This document shows positions 1 to 5,292 of a DNA stretch of 5,315 bases, piece after piece. This stretch comes from an uncultured Clostridium sp. Lineage in GTDB: Bacteria > Bacillota > Clostridia > UBA1212 > UBA1255. Made by a program: the position numbers and the translations under genes. The DNA lies in the NCBI GenBank assembly GCA_900555605.1, contig USLW01000173.1:1-5315 (forward strand). Direction: 5' to 3'. Below the pieces are notes generated by a model, which searched no databases, had not been told where the DNA came from, and was given only the letters and a program-made list of their open reading frames with translations. Position 1 is the first letter of the stretch. Every line of letters starts with the position of its first letter.

Positions 1-381
1 CGCGCGGCCGACCTCCGGATGCGTTTCCAGCAGCTCCTTCTGGTTGAACATCATCTCGAGTATGCCGGGCGCGAAGATCTGCATGAAATAGACGTCCTCG
101 CCGAGCTTTTCGTCAAGCGTGCGGCGGAAAATGCCGTAGTAGACGAGGTTGTCGAGCGAGGGCTTTATCTCCTCGACGGTTTTGCCGACCTTCTTTGCAA
201 GATACTCGGCCGTGCGCTCCTTGCGCAGGCCGGCGGCGATGGCAATGTCGGCCTCGTCATCGGAAACGATGTTCGCCATGCAGTAGTATTCGGGTGCGTT
301 CTCGTCGATCTTGACGACCATACCGGAAACGCCGCCGATCACCTTTGCAAGCTTGACGATCTTGGGTCTGAGTTGTGCCAT
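1..381 (-). CDS. N-terminal part of a probable FAD/iron-sulfur pyridine-nucleotide oxidoreductase (runs off the window)
   Basis: The minus strand reads open from an ATG at 381-379 to the left window edge, giving 127 codons that begin MAQLRPKIVKLAKVIGG. An SD site (GAGGAG, complement of 391-396) lies 9 nt upstream, so the start is well supported. Visible features are an ENAPEYYCMANIVSDDEAD stretch (about residues 27-45), a short helical segment that resembles a winged helix (AEYLAKKVGKTVEEIKPSL, about 58-76), and the segment APGILEMMFNQKELLETHPE near 105-124. From memory, this layout matches the N-terminal helical domain of clostridial proteins that later carry 4Fe-4S ferredoxin and FAD/NAD(P)-binding domains. 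None of those catalytic parts is inside the window, so the redox assignment is an inference from family resemblance. Codons are GC-rich at third positions, as expected for resident chromosomal DNA. A long overlapping reading frame on the plus strand is a shadow of this gene. Confidence 0.72.
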   Translation of the reverse strand, partial: MAQLRPKIVKLAKVIGGVSGMVVKIDENAPEYYCMANIVSDDEADIAIAAGLRKERTAEYLAKKVGKTVEEIKPSLDNLVYYGIFRRTLDEKLGEDVYFMQIFAPGILEMMFNQKELLETHPEVGRA

Positions 382-415
382 AATCAAATTCTCCTCTTCC
401 TTAATTATCATAAAT

Positions 416-527
416 GCGCTCACCGGCCGTGCCGGGCGCAGATATTACATGATGGGGACCTTGACTCGGGGGGGATGTGATGACAAAAGCTCATCTGTCG
501 AAAATTCAGCGTCTGTTTGGCACGCTG
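416..527 (-). promoter_or_regulatory. Structured 5' leader of the oxidoreductase gene (two hairpins)
   Basis: Between the predicted start of transcription and the SD site, the minus-strand transcript can fold into two local hairpins. The first is CAGCGT/ACGCTG (6 bp, 9-nt loop; 507-527). The second, just upstream of the SD, has an outer GCGC/GCGC pair and an inner CCGGC/GCCGG stem with a 3-nt loop and a TGA bulge (416-439). A run of seven C residues lies between them. I do not recognise a known riboswitch or T-box, and no anti-SD pairing is obvious, so a regulatory role is only a possibility. Confidence 0.25.
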
Positions 528-560
528 TAATGATTATTTATTAACACATTGTATAGTCTC

Positions 561-589
561 ACTCTATTACATAACCCTCCGTTTGTCAA
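561..589 (-). promoter_or_regulatory. Putative sigma-A-type promoter of the oxidoreductase gene
   Basis: On the minus strand, a perfect -35 box TTGACA (complement of 584-589) is followed after exactly 17 nt by TAGAGT (complement of 561-566), which matches four of six positions of TATAAT. Transcription would start near 553-555 and leave a leader of about 170 nt before the ATG at 381. The perfect -35 and ideal spacing are seen directly. Activity is inferred. Confidence 0.5.
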
Positions 590-673
590 TACACGGTTTT
601 TTAGTAGCGCATTGACGCAGTCACGGATACGCTTATTGCGGTTGCCCGGTTCGAGACAATGGCAGAAACCATG

Positions 674-689
674 ACGTTTCGCGTAACGT
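674..689. promoter_or_regulatory. Near-perfect 16-bp palindrome, possible operator
   Basis: ACGTTTCGCGTAACGT is a dyad centred on CGCG with five matching bases in each outer arm (ACGTT/AACGT) and a single mismatched pair inside each half. It lies about 85 bp upstream of the predicted -35 box of the oxidoreductase gene. A protein-binding role is speculative, and chance occurrence is possible. Confidence 0.15.
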
Positions 690-708
690 AAGTGCTGTGT
701 TGTGTTTT

Positions 709-775
709 GCACCGCACCTCATTGCCTCCCCTGTCGGGGAGAGGCGGGTCAGCCGCGCAGCGGATGACTCGGTGC
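709..775. repeat. Branched palindromic intergenic element
   Basis: An outer stem GCACCG (709-714)/CGGTGC (770-775) encloses two further hairpins. One is GCC-T-CCCC/GGGG-A-(GA bulge)-GGC around 724-744 with a TGTC loop. The other is GTCA-CCGC/GCGG-TGAC around 748-768 with a GCA loop. Together they make a three-way-junction fold. The sequence style (CCTCCCCTGTCGGGGAG followed by a CCGC/GCGG dyad) resembles dispersed intergenic repeats common in gut Oscillospiraceae genomes. That is recollection, since only one copy is in this window. A TTTT run follows on the plus side, so it could also terminate plus-strand transcripts. The rest of the 382-912 gap (about 590-708 and 776-812) shows no supported gene. 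Confidence 0.5.
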
Positions 776-812
776 TTTTCAGAGGCGCTTTTTTCATTTT
801 TCAACGAACGGC

Positions 813-892
813 AAAAAGAGCCGGTACATAATTTCATCAAATCAGCGTGAGAAAATCTCTCGCCATATCTTTGATGGAATTATGTACCGGCT
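813..892 (-). terminator. Long hairpin with T-tract, terminator of the methyltransferase gene
   Basis: Arms 819-841 and 870-892 are inverted repeats of 23 nt with one mismatch (T834 opposite G877). Inside the loop there is a second stem, GCG-GAGA/TCTC-CGC, with one T/T mismatch (845-863). Read on the minus strand, the stem is followed at once by CTTTTTG (complement of 812-818), as in a Rho-independent terminator, and it begins 21 nt after the methyltransferase stop codon. The stem is roughly twice as long as an ordinary terminator stem, so the sequence may instead be a small palindromic or MITE-like element that has been recruited as a terminator. Downstream of the right arm on the plus strand there is only CTTTAAAATT, a poor T-tract. 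Confidence 0.7.
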
Positions 893-912
893 TTAAAATT
901 CGGTCGTGGAAA

Positions 913-1554
913 TCAGGCGAAAAGTGACGGGCTGCACCAACCGAATGTATGTTCGCCGGCCGAGGTAGTGCTTTCCTTACCGGCGACCTGATACATGGTG
1001 TCGTTGGAAATTATATTGGTAATCGTGAGATGCTTTTTGAATATCTCCGCAAGTTCCTCAGCCGGCATAAGGTCTGCCGACACGTGCTTGGCCGCACCGC
1101 TGTGGTGCATATTTATCCGCTCACGGCTCATTCCGTGCGCCACTGTAAGTATCCCGCCGGGGGCAAGGGCATTAGAAAGCCGGGCTATAAGCCGCTCGGC
1201 ATCCGGGAAATGCGGAAACGCATTATATATTACAATGGCGTCAAAGGCTTCACCGAAGTTGAGCTCTTCAACATCCCCGCAAATGAAATGAATATTCTCT
1301 GCCTTATGGGTTTCGACAGCGATTTTAATCATTTCCGGCGAGATATCCACTCCCGTTACGGATGCGACTTCGCGCTTAAGATAGTCCGGTATAAGCACTC
1401 CCGTGCCGCAGGCGACATCCAGCACCCGGCTGCCGGCTTTTACTCCGGCGTTATTAAGGATCTTATCTATTATCTCATCGCTTCGCACCATGTCCGCATT
1501 CCAATAAGGCGCACAACGGTCGAAGAATTCAATAACTTCGTTTTTGTCTATCAT
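913..1554 (-). CDS. Class I SAM-dependent methyltransferase
   Basis: This is a complete 213-residue protein of the UbiE/Methyltransf_11 type, expected to be cytoplasmic and to transfer a methyl group from S-adenosylmethionine to a small molecule; its substrate cannot be read from the sequence. The Rossmann motifs are intact: motif I VLDVACGTGVL (44-54) binds SAM, D70 in VTGVDISPEM should bind the ribose hydroxyls, and GDVEE (93-97) follows the third strand. Next come FDAIVIYNAFPHFPD (104-118) and LAPGG (130-134). HGMSRERINMHHSG (140-153) and the MYQVAG motif near the end recall a methyltransferase subgroup common in clostridia. About 20 residues follow MYQVAG, a longer tail than I expect. The SD is AAGGAG (complement of 1559-1564), only 4 nt from the ATG. 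No neighbour clarifies the pathway. A terminator hairpin follows. Confidence 0.9.
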   Translation of the reverse strand: MIDKNEVIEFFDRCAPYWNADMVRSDEIIDKILNNAGVKAGSRVLDVACGTGVLIPDYLKREVASVTGVDISPEMIKIAVETHKAENIHFICGDVEELNFGEAFDAIVIYNAFPHFPDAERLIARLSNALAPGGILTVAHGMSRERINMHHSGAAKHVSADLMPAEELAEIFKKHLTITNIISNDTMYQVAGKESTTSAGEHTFGWCSPSLFA

Positions 1555-1589
1555 TTTTCTCCTTCATTTCCTGTATTTTCTCTTGGGTG

Positions 1590-2238
1590 CAGCGCTGCCG
1601 TTCACGCTCGGCTGGAAGCGGCACGGGATCGACATCGTTGAGTTGTGCGATATAGCAGATGTGCACGAGCTTGGCGCTGCGCTGTCGGAAATAATGTCCT
1701 CATGCGCGGAATACGGTGTGGCGTCCGTGTGCGAGTGTCTAAGTCCCGATCAGCTTCGGCTCGGATTTGCGCACGTAGCCGTTCTGACAGGCGCACGCAA
1801 TGCCGACAGTGCGCTTTTCTTCGGTGGAGCGGTCGTTGCTTGTCGTTTCGGATGAGAATGGCGTTCGGAGTCCTGACGCGATAGCCGAAAATATGCTCAT
1901 CATAAGAAAGGATGAGCTTGAACGGGGTATGGTGCAGCTTGAGCTTTGATATATCAAACACAAACAAAAACGGACTTTCATTCCGGCAAACGGGCGGCAC
2001 AGCGGCAGGCTCGGAAGAAAGCAAACATTTTTTATCCGCAGTCTGTTCGGCATTGATCTTTTTCTCGTTTCTCGGAGCTTTTATGAATATGGCTTCGCTC
2101 GGCACAAGCGTACTAACGGCGCTTATTCCGGGTCTTTTGGCATCATTGCTTAGGAAAGCACGATGTGAAAGGAGAAGAATTATGAAAAAAATAAAGGAAT
2201 GCACCTTGCATCGTAAGGATTTTATTTCTCTGATATAA
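1590..2238 (+). pseudogene. Probable decayed plus-strand gene(s), three successive reading frames, family not recognised
   Basis: Coding-like sequence passes through three frames. The first, to the stop at 1853-1855, contains GIDIVELCDIADVHELG and ALSEIMSSCAEYGVASV. The second is open 1788-1946 and stops at 1947-1949; it contains VVSDENGVRSPDAIAENM and IIRKDELERGMVQLEL, with an ATG at 1800 but no convincing SD. The third runs about 1945-2165 and contains a hydrophobic segment, LSAVCSALIFFSFLGAF through VLTALIPGLLASLL, likely one or two membrane helices. In two of the stretches codons favour G at the first position and residue composition looks natural, unlike the arginine-rich minus-strand frames. 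I do not recognise the family. The simplest reading is an old gene broken by small indels. Sequencing errors, or several tiny genes, are alternatives. The left edge abuts the methyltransferase start and the right edge the AT-rich sigma operon. Confidence 0.35.
2182..2238 (+). CDS. Possible 18-residue small ORF or truncated gene start
   Basis: An ATG at 2182 is preceded by an excellent SD (AAAGGAG, 2168-2174) with a 7-nt gap and encodes MKKIKECTLHRKDFISLI before TAA. The ATG overlaps a TGA (2183-2185) that closes another frame, a typical operon overlap. This suggests it was the start of the gene after the decayed one, cut off where the AT-rich region begins. It is also in frame with the membrane-like segment upstream, so it may be only its tail. 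No function can be assigned. Confidence 0.25.
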   Translation: MKKIKECTLHRKDFISLI

Positions 2239-2239
2239 T
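2231..2239 (+). promoter_or_regulatory. Extended -10 promoter candidate for the sigma operon
   Basis: TGATATAAT is a perfect extended -10 element (TG-N-TATAAT). It lies about 70 nt upstream of the sigma factor start. No -35 box at proper spacing is visible: the nearest candidate, TTGCAT at 2206-2211, is 22 nt away. Extended -10 promoters can work without a -35. No clear ECF-type autoregulatory promoter was seen. Confidence 0.4.
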
Positions 2240-2309
2240 AATAAAAACACTGAGATATTCCTTGGCAAAACCGTAGTATATAGTTGAAGCAGAAAGGGCG
2301 GTGAACAGA

Positions 2310-2867
2310 GTGGATGATAGTAAAATAATTGAATTGTTCTATGAGCGCTCAGAGCAGGCAATCATTGAACTATCAAAAAAGTATGGCACTGTATGTACAA
2401 AAATTGCTTTTAACATACTCAATAATACGCAAGATACTGAAGAATGTGTGAACGACGCTTATCTCGGAACGTGGAATACAATACCGCCTCAAAATCCCAA
2501 TCCTTTACTAAGTTATGTTTGCCGAATAGTCCAAAATCTTGCGATTAAAAAGTACCATACAAATACGGCAGCTAAGAGAAATAGTATCTATGATGTAGCA
2601 TTAGATGAACTCGAAAATTGTTTTCCTTCTTCTGCTTCGGTGGAAGATGAGTTTAATGCTATTGAAACCGCACGAATCATTGACAAGTTTCTTGAAACTC
2701 TCGATCAGGAAAACAGAATTATGTTTGTTCGTCGTTATTGGCATTCAGACTCTATTAATGATCTTGCCAAGCTCTTTCATACAAGCAACCACAACATATC
2801 GGTTCGTCTTTCTCGCACAAGAGAAAAGCTGAAGAAACATCTGATTAAGGAAGGAGTATCTCTATGA
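2310..2867 (+). CDS. RNA polymerase sigma-70 family factor (ECF-like)
   Basis: The product of 185 residues has only sigma regions 2 and 4, the size of an ECF-type factor, and should direct RNA polymerase to a small regulon. Region 2 spans about residues 8-85 and includes DTEECVNDAYLGTWNTIPP (42-60) and the basic RIVQNLAIKKYH (72-83). A variable linker follows. Region 4 (about 125-178) includes LDQENRIMFVRRYW and the helix-turn-helix INDLAKLFHTSNHNISVRLS (149-168). I prefer the GTG at 2310, because clostridial relatives begin DDxKIIELF and an SD-like GGTGA (2300-2304) sits 5 nt upstream. A GTG at 2301 would add MNR and has AAAGG only 3 nt away. The stop overlaps the next gene's start, so the two should be translationally coupled. 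The gene is much more AT-rich than the DNA on its left, consistent with acquisition. Confidence 0.9.
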   Translation: MDDSKIIELFYERSEQAIIELSKKYGTVCTKIAFNILNNTQDTEECVNDAYLGTWNTIPPQNPNPLLSYVCRIVQNLAIKKYHTNTAAKRNSIYDVALDELENCFPSSASVEDEFNAIETARIIDKFLETLDQENRIMFVRRYWHSDSINDLAKLFHTSNHNISVRLSRTREKLKKHLIKEGVSL

Positions 2868-3802
2868 AAAGGAAAAAGATTTCCGAAACGATTGAGAATA
2901 TCAATCCTAAGTATATAGATGAAGCTACTGAGTACACAGGCGTAGCAAAAATAGCGCCTAAAAAAGTATGGTATAATTGGGCAGCGGTAGCAGCTTGTTT
3001 CGCTCTTGTTTTAGCAATCGGTTTTCCATTTGCTAAAGATTTGTTCATATCACCTGGCCAAAAAGATATTGTAGATGCGGTTGTTTTAATTGAATATGAT
3101 GATTCTTACTTGGAAGTTATTGAAGATGCTAAAACTATTAAAAAGTTCGGTTTACCAAGTGAGATCACAGAGGACATCATCGGAAACCATATTGTATTTT
3201 TGCAAAAGGCTATTCCTCAAGCAGAATATGGTAATTATGTGGTATCAGATACAACAACCAATATCGAATTATTTGAATATAGACCTGCACCTTACAAAGC
3301 AGTAAGAATTCTCAAAGAAGGCAACAATTATTATTATGCGTGGTTTTGCAACTATTTAATTGGACAAGATAAATCAATGCCAATCAAAAATGCCTTTGAT
3401 GTGTTTGGAATTGACGATGCTTCCGATATAATCAGCATAACTCCAGTTAAGACTGATAATACTTGGACTGCAAATGGAAAAATGATTACGGACAAAACCA
3501 TCATTTCCAACTTTTATATTGAGATTTCACAACTGACTGCTTATAGCTTTGACGAGTATCACGAAATGGTATTTGCAAAAGAATTGAAAAAATACGAAGA
3601 GGAAGGCGGTGGTGATATTGGTTCTGAAGCTTATACACAAGTCGCTGATGATTTAAGAGAGATTATGATTGAAACAAAAGAAGGTTTACGATTTACAATA
3701 CGCTATTACCCTTCATACGATTGGATTGATGTTTCAACGACAATGTCTTATTATAAAATGTCACCCGAAATTAAAGAGTGGTTTGAAATTAATATTAAGT
3801 AG
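2864..3802 (+). CDS. Single-pass membrane protein, probable regulator or sensor for the sigma factor
   Basis: The gene overlaps the sigma factor by ATGA and has a strong SD (AAGGAG, 2851-2856; 7-nt gap). Its 312 residues comprise a short cytoplasmic N-terminus with SETIENINPKYIDEATEY (7-24), a tryptophan-flanked membrane helix (about 38-57, NWAAVAACFALVLAIGF), and an extracytoplasmic part of about 250 residues. This layout, with a WxxWxAxAAC helix start after an I-D-x-x-Y/F-I-E-E-A-like segment, recalls proteins paired with sigma factors across clostridia. By position and topology it is probably an anti-sigma factor or co-sensor that holds the sigma factor until an envelope signal arrives. 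There is no zinc-binding ZAS motif (H-x3-C-x2-C), so the inhibition mechanism, if any, differs from classical anti-sigma factors. The extracellular domain has no catalytic motif that I recognise. It is acidic and rich in aromatic residues, including NNYYYAWF. Confidence 0.75.
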   Translation: MKRKKISETIENINPKYIDEATEYTGVAKIAPKKVWYNWAAVAACFALVLAIGFPFAKDLFISPGQKDIVDAVVLIEYDDSYLEVIEDAKTIKKFGLPSEITEDIIGNHIVFLQKAIPQAEYGNYVVSDTTTNIELFEYRPAPYKAVRILKEGNNYYYAWFCNYLIGQDKSMPIKNAFDVFGIDDASDIISITPVKTDNTWTANGKMITDKTIISNFYIEISQLTAYSFDEYHEMVFAKELKKYEEEGGGDIGSEAYTQVADDLREIMIETKEGLRFTIRYYPSYDWIDVSTTMSYYKMSPEIKEWFEINIK

Positions 3803-3832
3803 CAAAGTCATACCGCAATCATACACATTCGC

Positions 3833-3877
3833 AAAATTCCTCCTGTTAGGTACAATGTACTTGATAGGAGGGATTTT
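3833..3877 (+). promoter_or_regulatory. 21-bp RNA hairpin that buries the tnpV Shine-Dalgarno site; also terminator-like
   Basis: Arms 3833-3853 and 3857-3877 pair without interruption in plus-strand RNA around an AAU triloop. Seventeen pairs are Watson-Crick and four are G-U (3838/3872, 3845/3865, 3847/3863, 3849/3861). The SD of the next gene, AGGAGGG (3866-3872), lies wholly within the 3' arm. The base of the stem is A-T rich and is followed by CTT, so it could also act as a weak terminator for the sigma operon. All four wobbles would be A-C mismatches in minus-strand RNA, which favours a role in the plus transcript. Confidence 0.6.
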
Positions 3878-3880
3878 CTT

Positions 3881-4270
3881 ATGGAAATGAAAAAGCATAT
3901 CACAGATGAAAAAACAGGTATCAGTTACACACTCTGCGGAGATTATTATCTTCCCGACTTGGATCTGCCAGAAGAAAAGTTTTACGAACTGGGTCGTTTC
4001 GGCAGAGCAAAGTTCAAGCACTTGCAGAAATGCCATAAGGTACTGCTGACAAACTTAAGAACAAGCGGAACATTGAATGAATATCTGCACAGCGTGGATG
4101 TTGCCTGCGAGGAAATGTTCTCCAAACTGGTAAATCAGTATGCCGAGCGTGAGGGCGTACCCGAGCAGATGAAAGCCGATGAGATGATGAAATGGGGCGG
4201 TACTATGAATAGCATACGAACCCGAGTGGAAGAAGTGATTATGGTGGAGTATATCTATGAGGATGATTAA
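3881..4270 (+). CDS. tnpV: TnpV family transposon-encoded protein
   Basis: The 129-residue protein fits the TnpV family (Pfam TnpV), small proteins carried by clostridial transposons and integrative elements; their biochemical role is not established. Diagnostic parts are SYTLCGDYYLPDLDLPEE (15-32), GRFGRAKFKHLQKCHK (38-53), the TSGTLNEYLHSVD helix (61-73), and the C-terminal MKADEMMKWGGTMNSIRTRV (97-116). No membrane segment or signal peptide is seen. The start is set by a perfect SD (AGGAGGG, 3866-3872) with an 8-nt gap; a second ATG two codons later is less well placed. The SD is inside a long hairpin, so translation may be conditional. The gene opens the mobile-element remnant that fills the right part of the window, and its stop overlaps the start of a small coupled ORF. 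Confidence 0.88.
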   Translation: MEMKKHITDEKTGISYTLCGDYYLPDLDLPEEKFYELGRFGRAKFKHLQKCHKVLLTNLRTSGTLNEYLHSVDVACEEMFSKLVNQYAEREGVPEQMKADEMMKWGGTMNSIRTRVEEVIMVEYIYEDD

Positions 4271-4397
4271 AATTGAAGTGGATAATTTTGAACTGCGGCT
4301 TATCATTCGGGCGTTAGCAGAATGGCGGAATGACCTGCTGAAAGAAAATAAGCCGACAGTGGATATTGGCGAGCTGCTGATGCGCTTCTGCAAATGA
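4257..4397 (+). CDS. Small (46 aa) element-associated protein, function unknown
   Basis: The ORF begins inside the last codons of tnpV (ATG 4257; SD-like GGTGGAG 4243-4249, 7-nt gap) and ends at TGA 4395-4397. A second in-frame ATG at 4263 would give 44 residues. The product contains IEVDNFELRLIIRALAEWRN (5-24) and ends VDIGELLMRFCK. It is mostly helical, with no membrane segment. Short proteins with an xVDNFELRL-type start and an ELL-x(R/K)-C end occur beside TnpV in gut integrative elements, as I recall. The overlap implies translational coupling with tnpV. It is probably real despite its size, because the residue composition is natural and the overlap is typical. Confidence 0.6.
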   Translation: MRMIKIEVDNFELRLIIRALAEWRNDLLKENKPTVDIGELLMRFCK

Positions 4398-4427
4398 ATG
4401 ATTACAACTGAATACGGGAAATACATA

Positions 4428-4476
4428 GCACCTATTTTATGGTAGGAAATGAAGTCAAGAAATAGGTGCGCTTTTT
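4428..4476 (+). terminator. Rho-independent terminator after the tnpV operon
   Basis: GCACCTATTT (4428-4437) and AAATAGGTGC (4460-4469) form a perfect 10-bp stem with a 22-nt loop, followed by GCTTTTTG (4470-4477). The hairpin lies 30 nt after the stop of the 46-residue ORF. The loop is longer than usual for a terminator. Confidence 0.7.
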
Positions 4477-4493
4477 GTGCCCGAAAACCTGCA

Positions 4494-4522
4494 TTTTCAG
4501 AAAATGAGCAAGGCAGTATAAT
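4494..4522 (+). promoter_or_regulatory. Possible promoter upstream of the truncated fragment
   Basis: TTTTCA (4494-4499, four of six -35 positions) and a perfect TATAAT (4517-4522) are spaced by 17 nt. The TATAAT also lies within an open frame (4508-4708) and could simply be part of an old coding sequence. It would transcribe toward the recombinase remnant. Confidence 0.3.
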
Positions 4523-4708
4523 TCACTTACCTCACTTTTGAAAGCCGCTCACAGCAAAGAAGAAGTTGAAGCGATTAGGAAAAAATATATAGCGGATACC
4601 CCTACTGACGAAGCTAATAAAATGGAACGATTGCGCCGTCTTGATGCGAGCGTAACCAATAAGGCAACAAGGTACAGGCATTATTTGAAGCCGCCAAAGG
4701 AACGCTGA
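4508..4708 (+). pseudogene. Truncated coding fragment of an unrecognised element gene
   Basis: The frame is open from just after TGA 4505-4507 to TGA 4706-4708 and has no ATG near its beginning. A TTG at 4538 is the only plausible start and lacks a good SD. The encoded peptide is charged and helical, with HSKEEVEAIRKKYIADTPTD followed by EANKMERLRRLDASVTNKAT. It looks like the C-terminal part of a larger protein whose beginning is lost. I do not recognise the family; a relaxase, replication or other element protein is possible. After about codon 55 the reading becomes the shadow of the recombinase frame, so a junction lies near 4660-4680. Confidence 0.45.
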
Positions 4709-5292
4709 TTGAAATACCGATTTTTCTCGGTGCTTTCTATGGACTAAGGCGAAGTGAAGCCCTCGGCTTAAAATGGGATGCTATTGATTTTCAAAACAAT
4801 ACGATTACCATTAGACATACCGTTACTTCCTGCAACCTTGACGGCAAGCATATCCAGATAGCACAGGATACTACCAAAACCAAGTCGAGTATGAGAACGC
4901 TGCCCCTTGTTCCTGCGTTCAAAGAGAAGCTGCTGAAGCTCAAGGAACAGCAGGAAGAATACAGGCGGGTATGCGGACGATGCTACAACAAAAAGTATTT
5001 GGAGTATATCTGCGTAGATGAGATGGGGGCATTGATTTCTCCGCACTATCTCACATCATCATTTCCGAAGCTGCTTGAAAAGAACAATTTGCGGCACATT
5101 CGTTTCCACGACCTGCGTCATAGTTGTGCTCCGCTGCTTCTGGCCAACGGTGTTCCTCTCAAGCAGATACAGGAATGGCTCGGACACAGCGATTTTTCAA
5201 CTACGGCAAACATCTACGCACATCTGGATTACAGCTCGAAGCTGACCTCTGCGGATGCAATGCTCAATGGCTTGGGCTTTGTGCAGAATTGA
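4663..5292 (+). pseudogene. Tyrosine recombinase/integrase remnant: catalytic domain only, start codon lost
   Basis: The frame is open from 4663 (after TAA 4660-4662) to TGA 5290-5292 and encodes 209 residues, about half of a usual element integrase of roughly 380-400. The catalytic set is complete: R29 in YGLRRSEALGLKW, K72 in TTKTKSSMRTLPL, H149 and R152 in HDLRHS, H175 in WLGHSDFSTTANI, and the nucleophile Y185 in IYAHL. These residues cut and rejoin DNA during element integration and excision. The arm-binding and core-binding N-terminal domains are missing, and there is no ATG, GTG or TTG in frame before the first catalytic residue; the first ATG is at 4891, after R29 and K72. It is therefore probably a non-functional remnant made by deletion. 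The closest resemblance is to integrases at the ends of clostridial integrative elements. The attachment site would be expected near or beyond the right window edge. Confidence 0.8.

Noticed and set aside
19..480. A 153-codon plus-strand reading frame over the left edge
   Set aside because: It is antisense to the minus-strand oxidoreductase start, which has a good SD, recognisable family features and matching codon use. The plus frame has no SD and an odd composition.
640..670. A tRNA T-arm-like GGTTCGAGAC sequence
   Set aside because: The flanking bases form no 5-bp T-stem, and no acceptor, D or anticodon arms can be placed around it.
506..840. Two minus-strand reading frames of 68 and 79 codons
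   Set aside because: They run through the promoter, the palindromic element and the terminator hairpin, have no SD and have unnatural, cysteine- and arginine-rich composition.
949..1641. A 230-codon plus-strand reading frame
   Set aside because: It is the complement of the methyltransferase, whose motifs are unmistakable on the minus strand.
1602..2204. A 200-codon minus-strand reading frame upstream of the methyltransferase
   Set aside because: Its second half is an arginine-rich repeat-like shadow, no SD precedes its start, and the plus-strand frames have better residue composition. It cannot be fully excluded, because this region contains no recognised gene.
4055..4426. A 123-codon minus-strand reading frame
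   Set aside because: It is antisense to tnpV and to the coupled small ORF, with no SD.
4492..4506. A small hairpin CATTTT/AAAATG
   Set aside because: The stem is A-T rich and only 6 bp with no T-tract after it, so it is likely chance.
4768..5046. A 92-codon minus-strand reading frame
   Set aside because: It is antisense to the recombinase catalytic domain.
4891..5292. Calling an intact 133-residue integrase from the ATG at 4891
   Set aside because: Clear integrase sequence, including the catalytic arginine and lysine, lies in the same frame upstream of this ATG. The ATG is therefore internal and the gene is truncated, not short.
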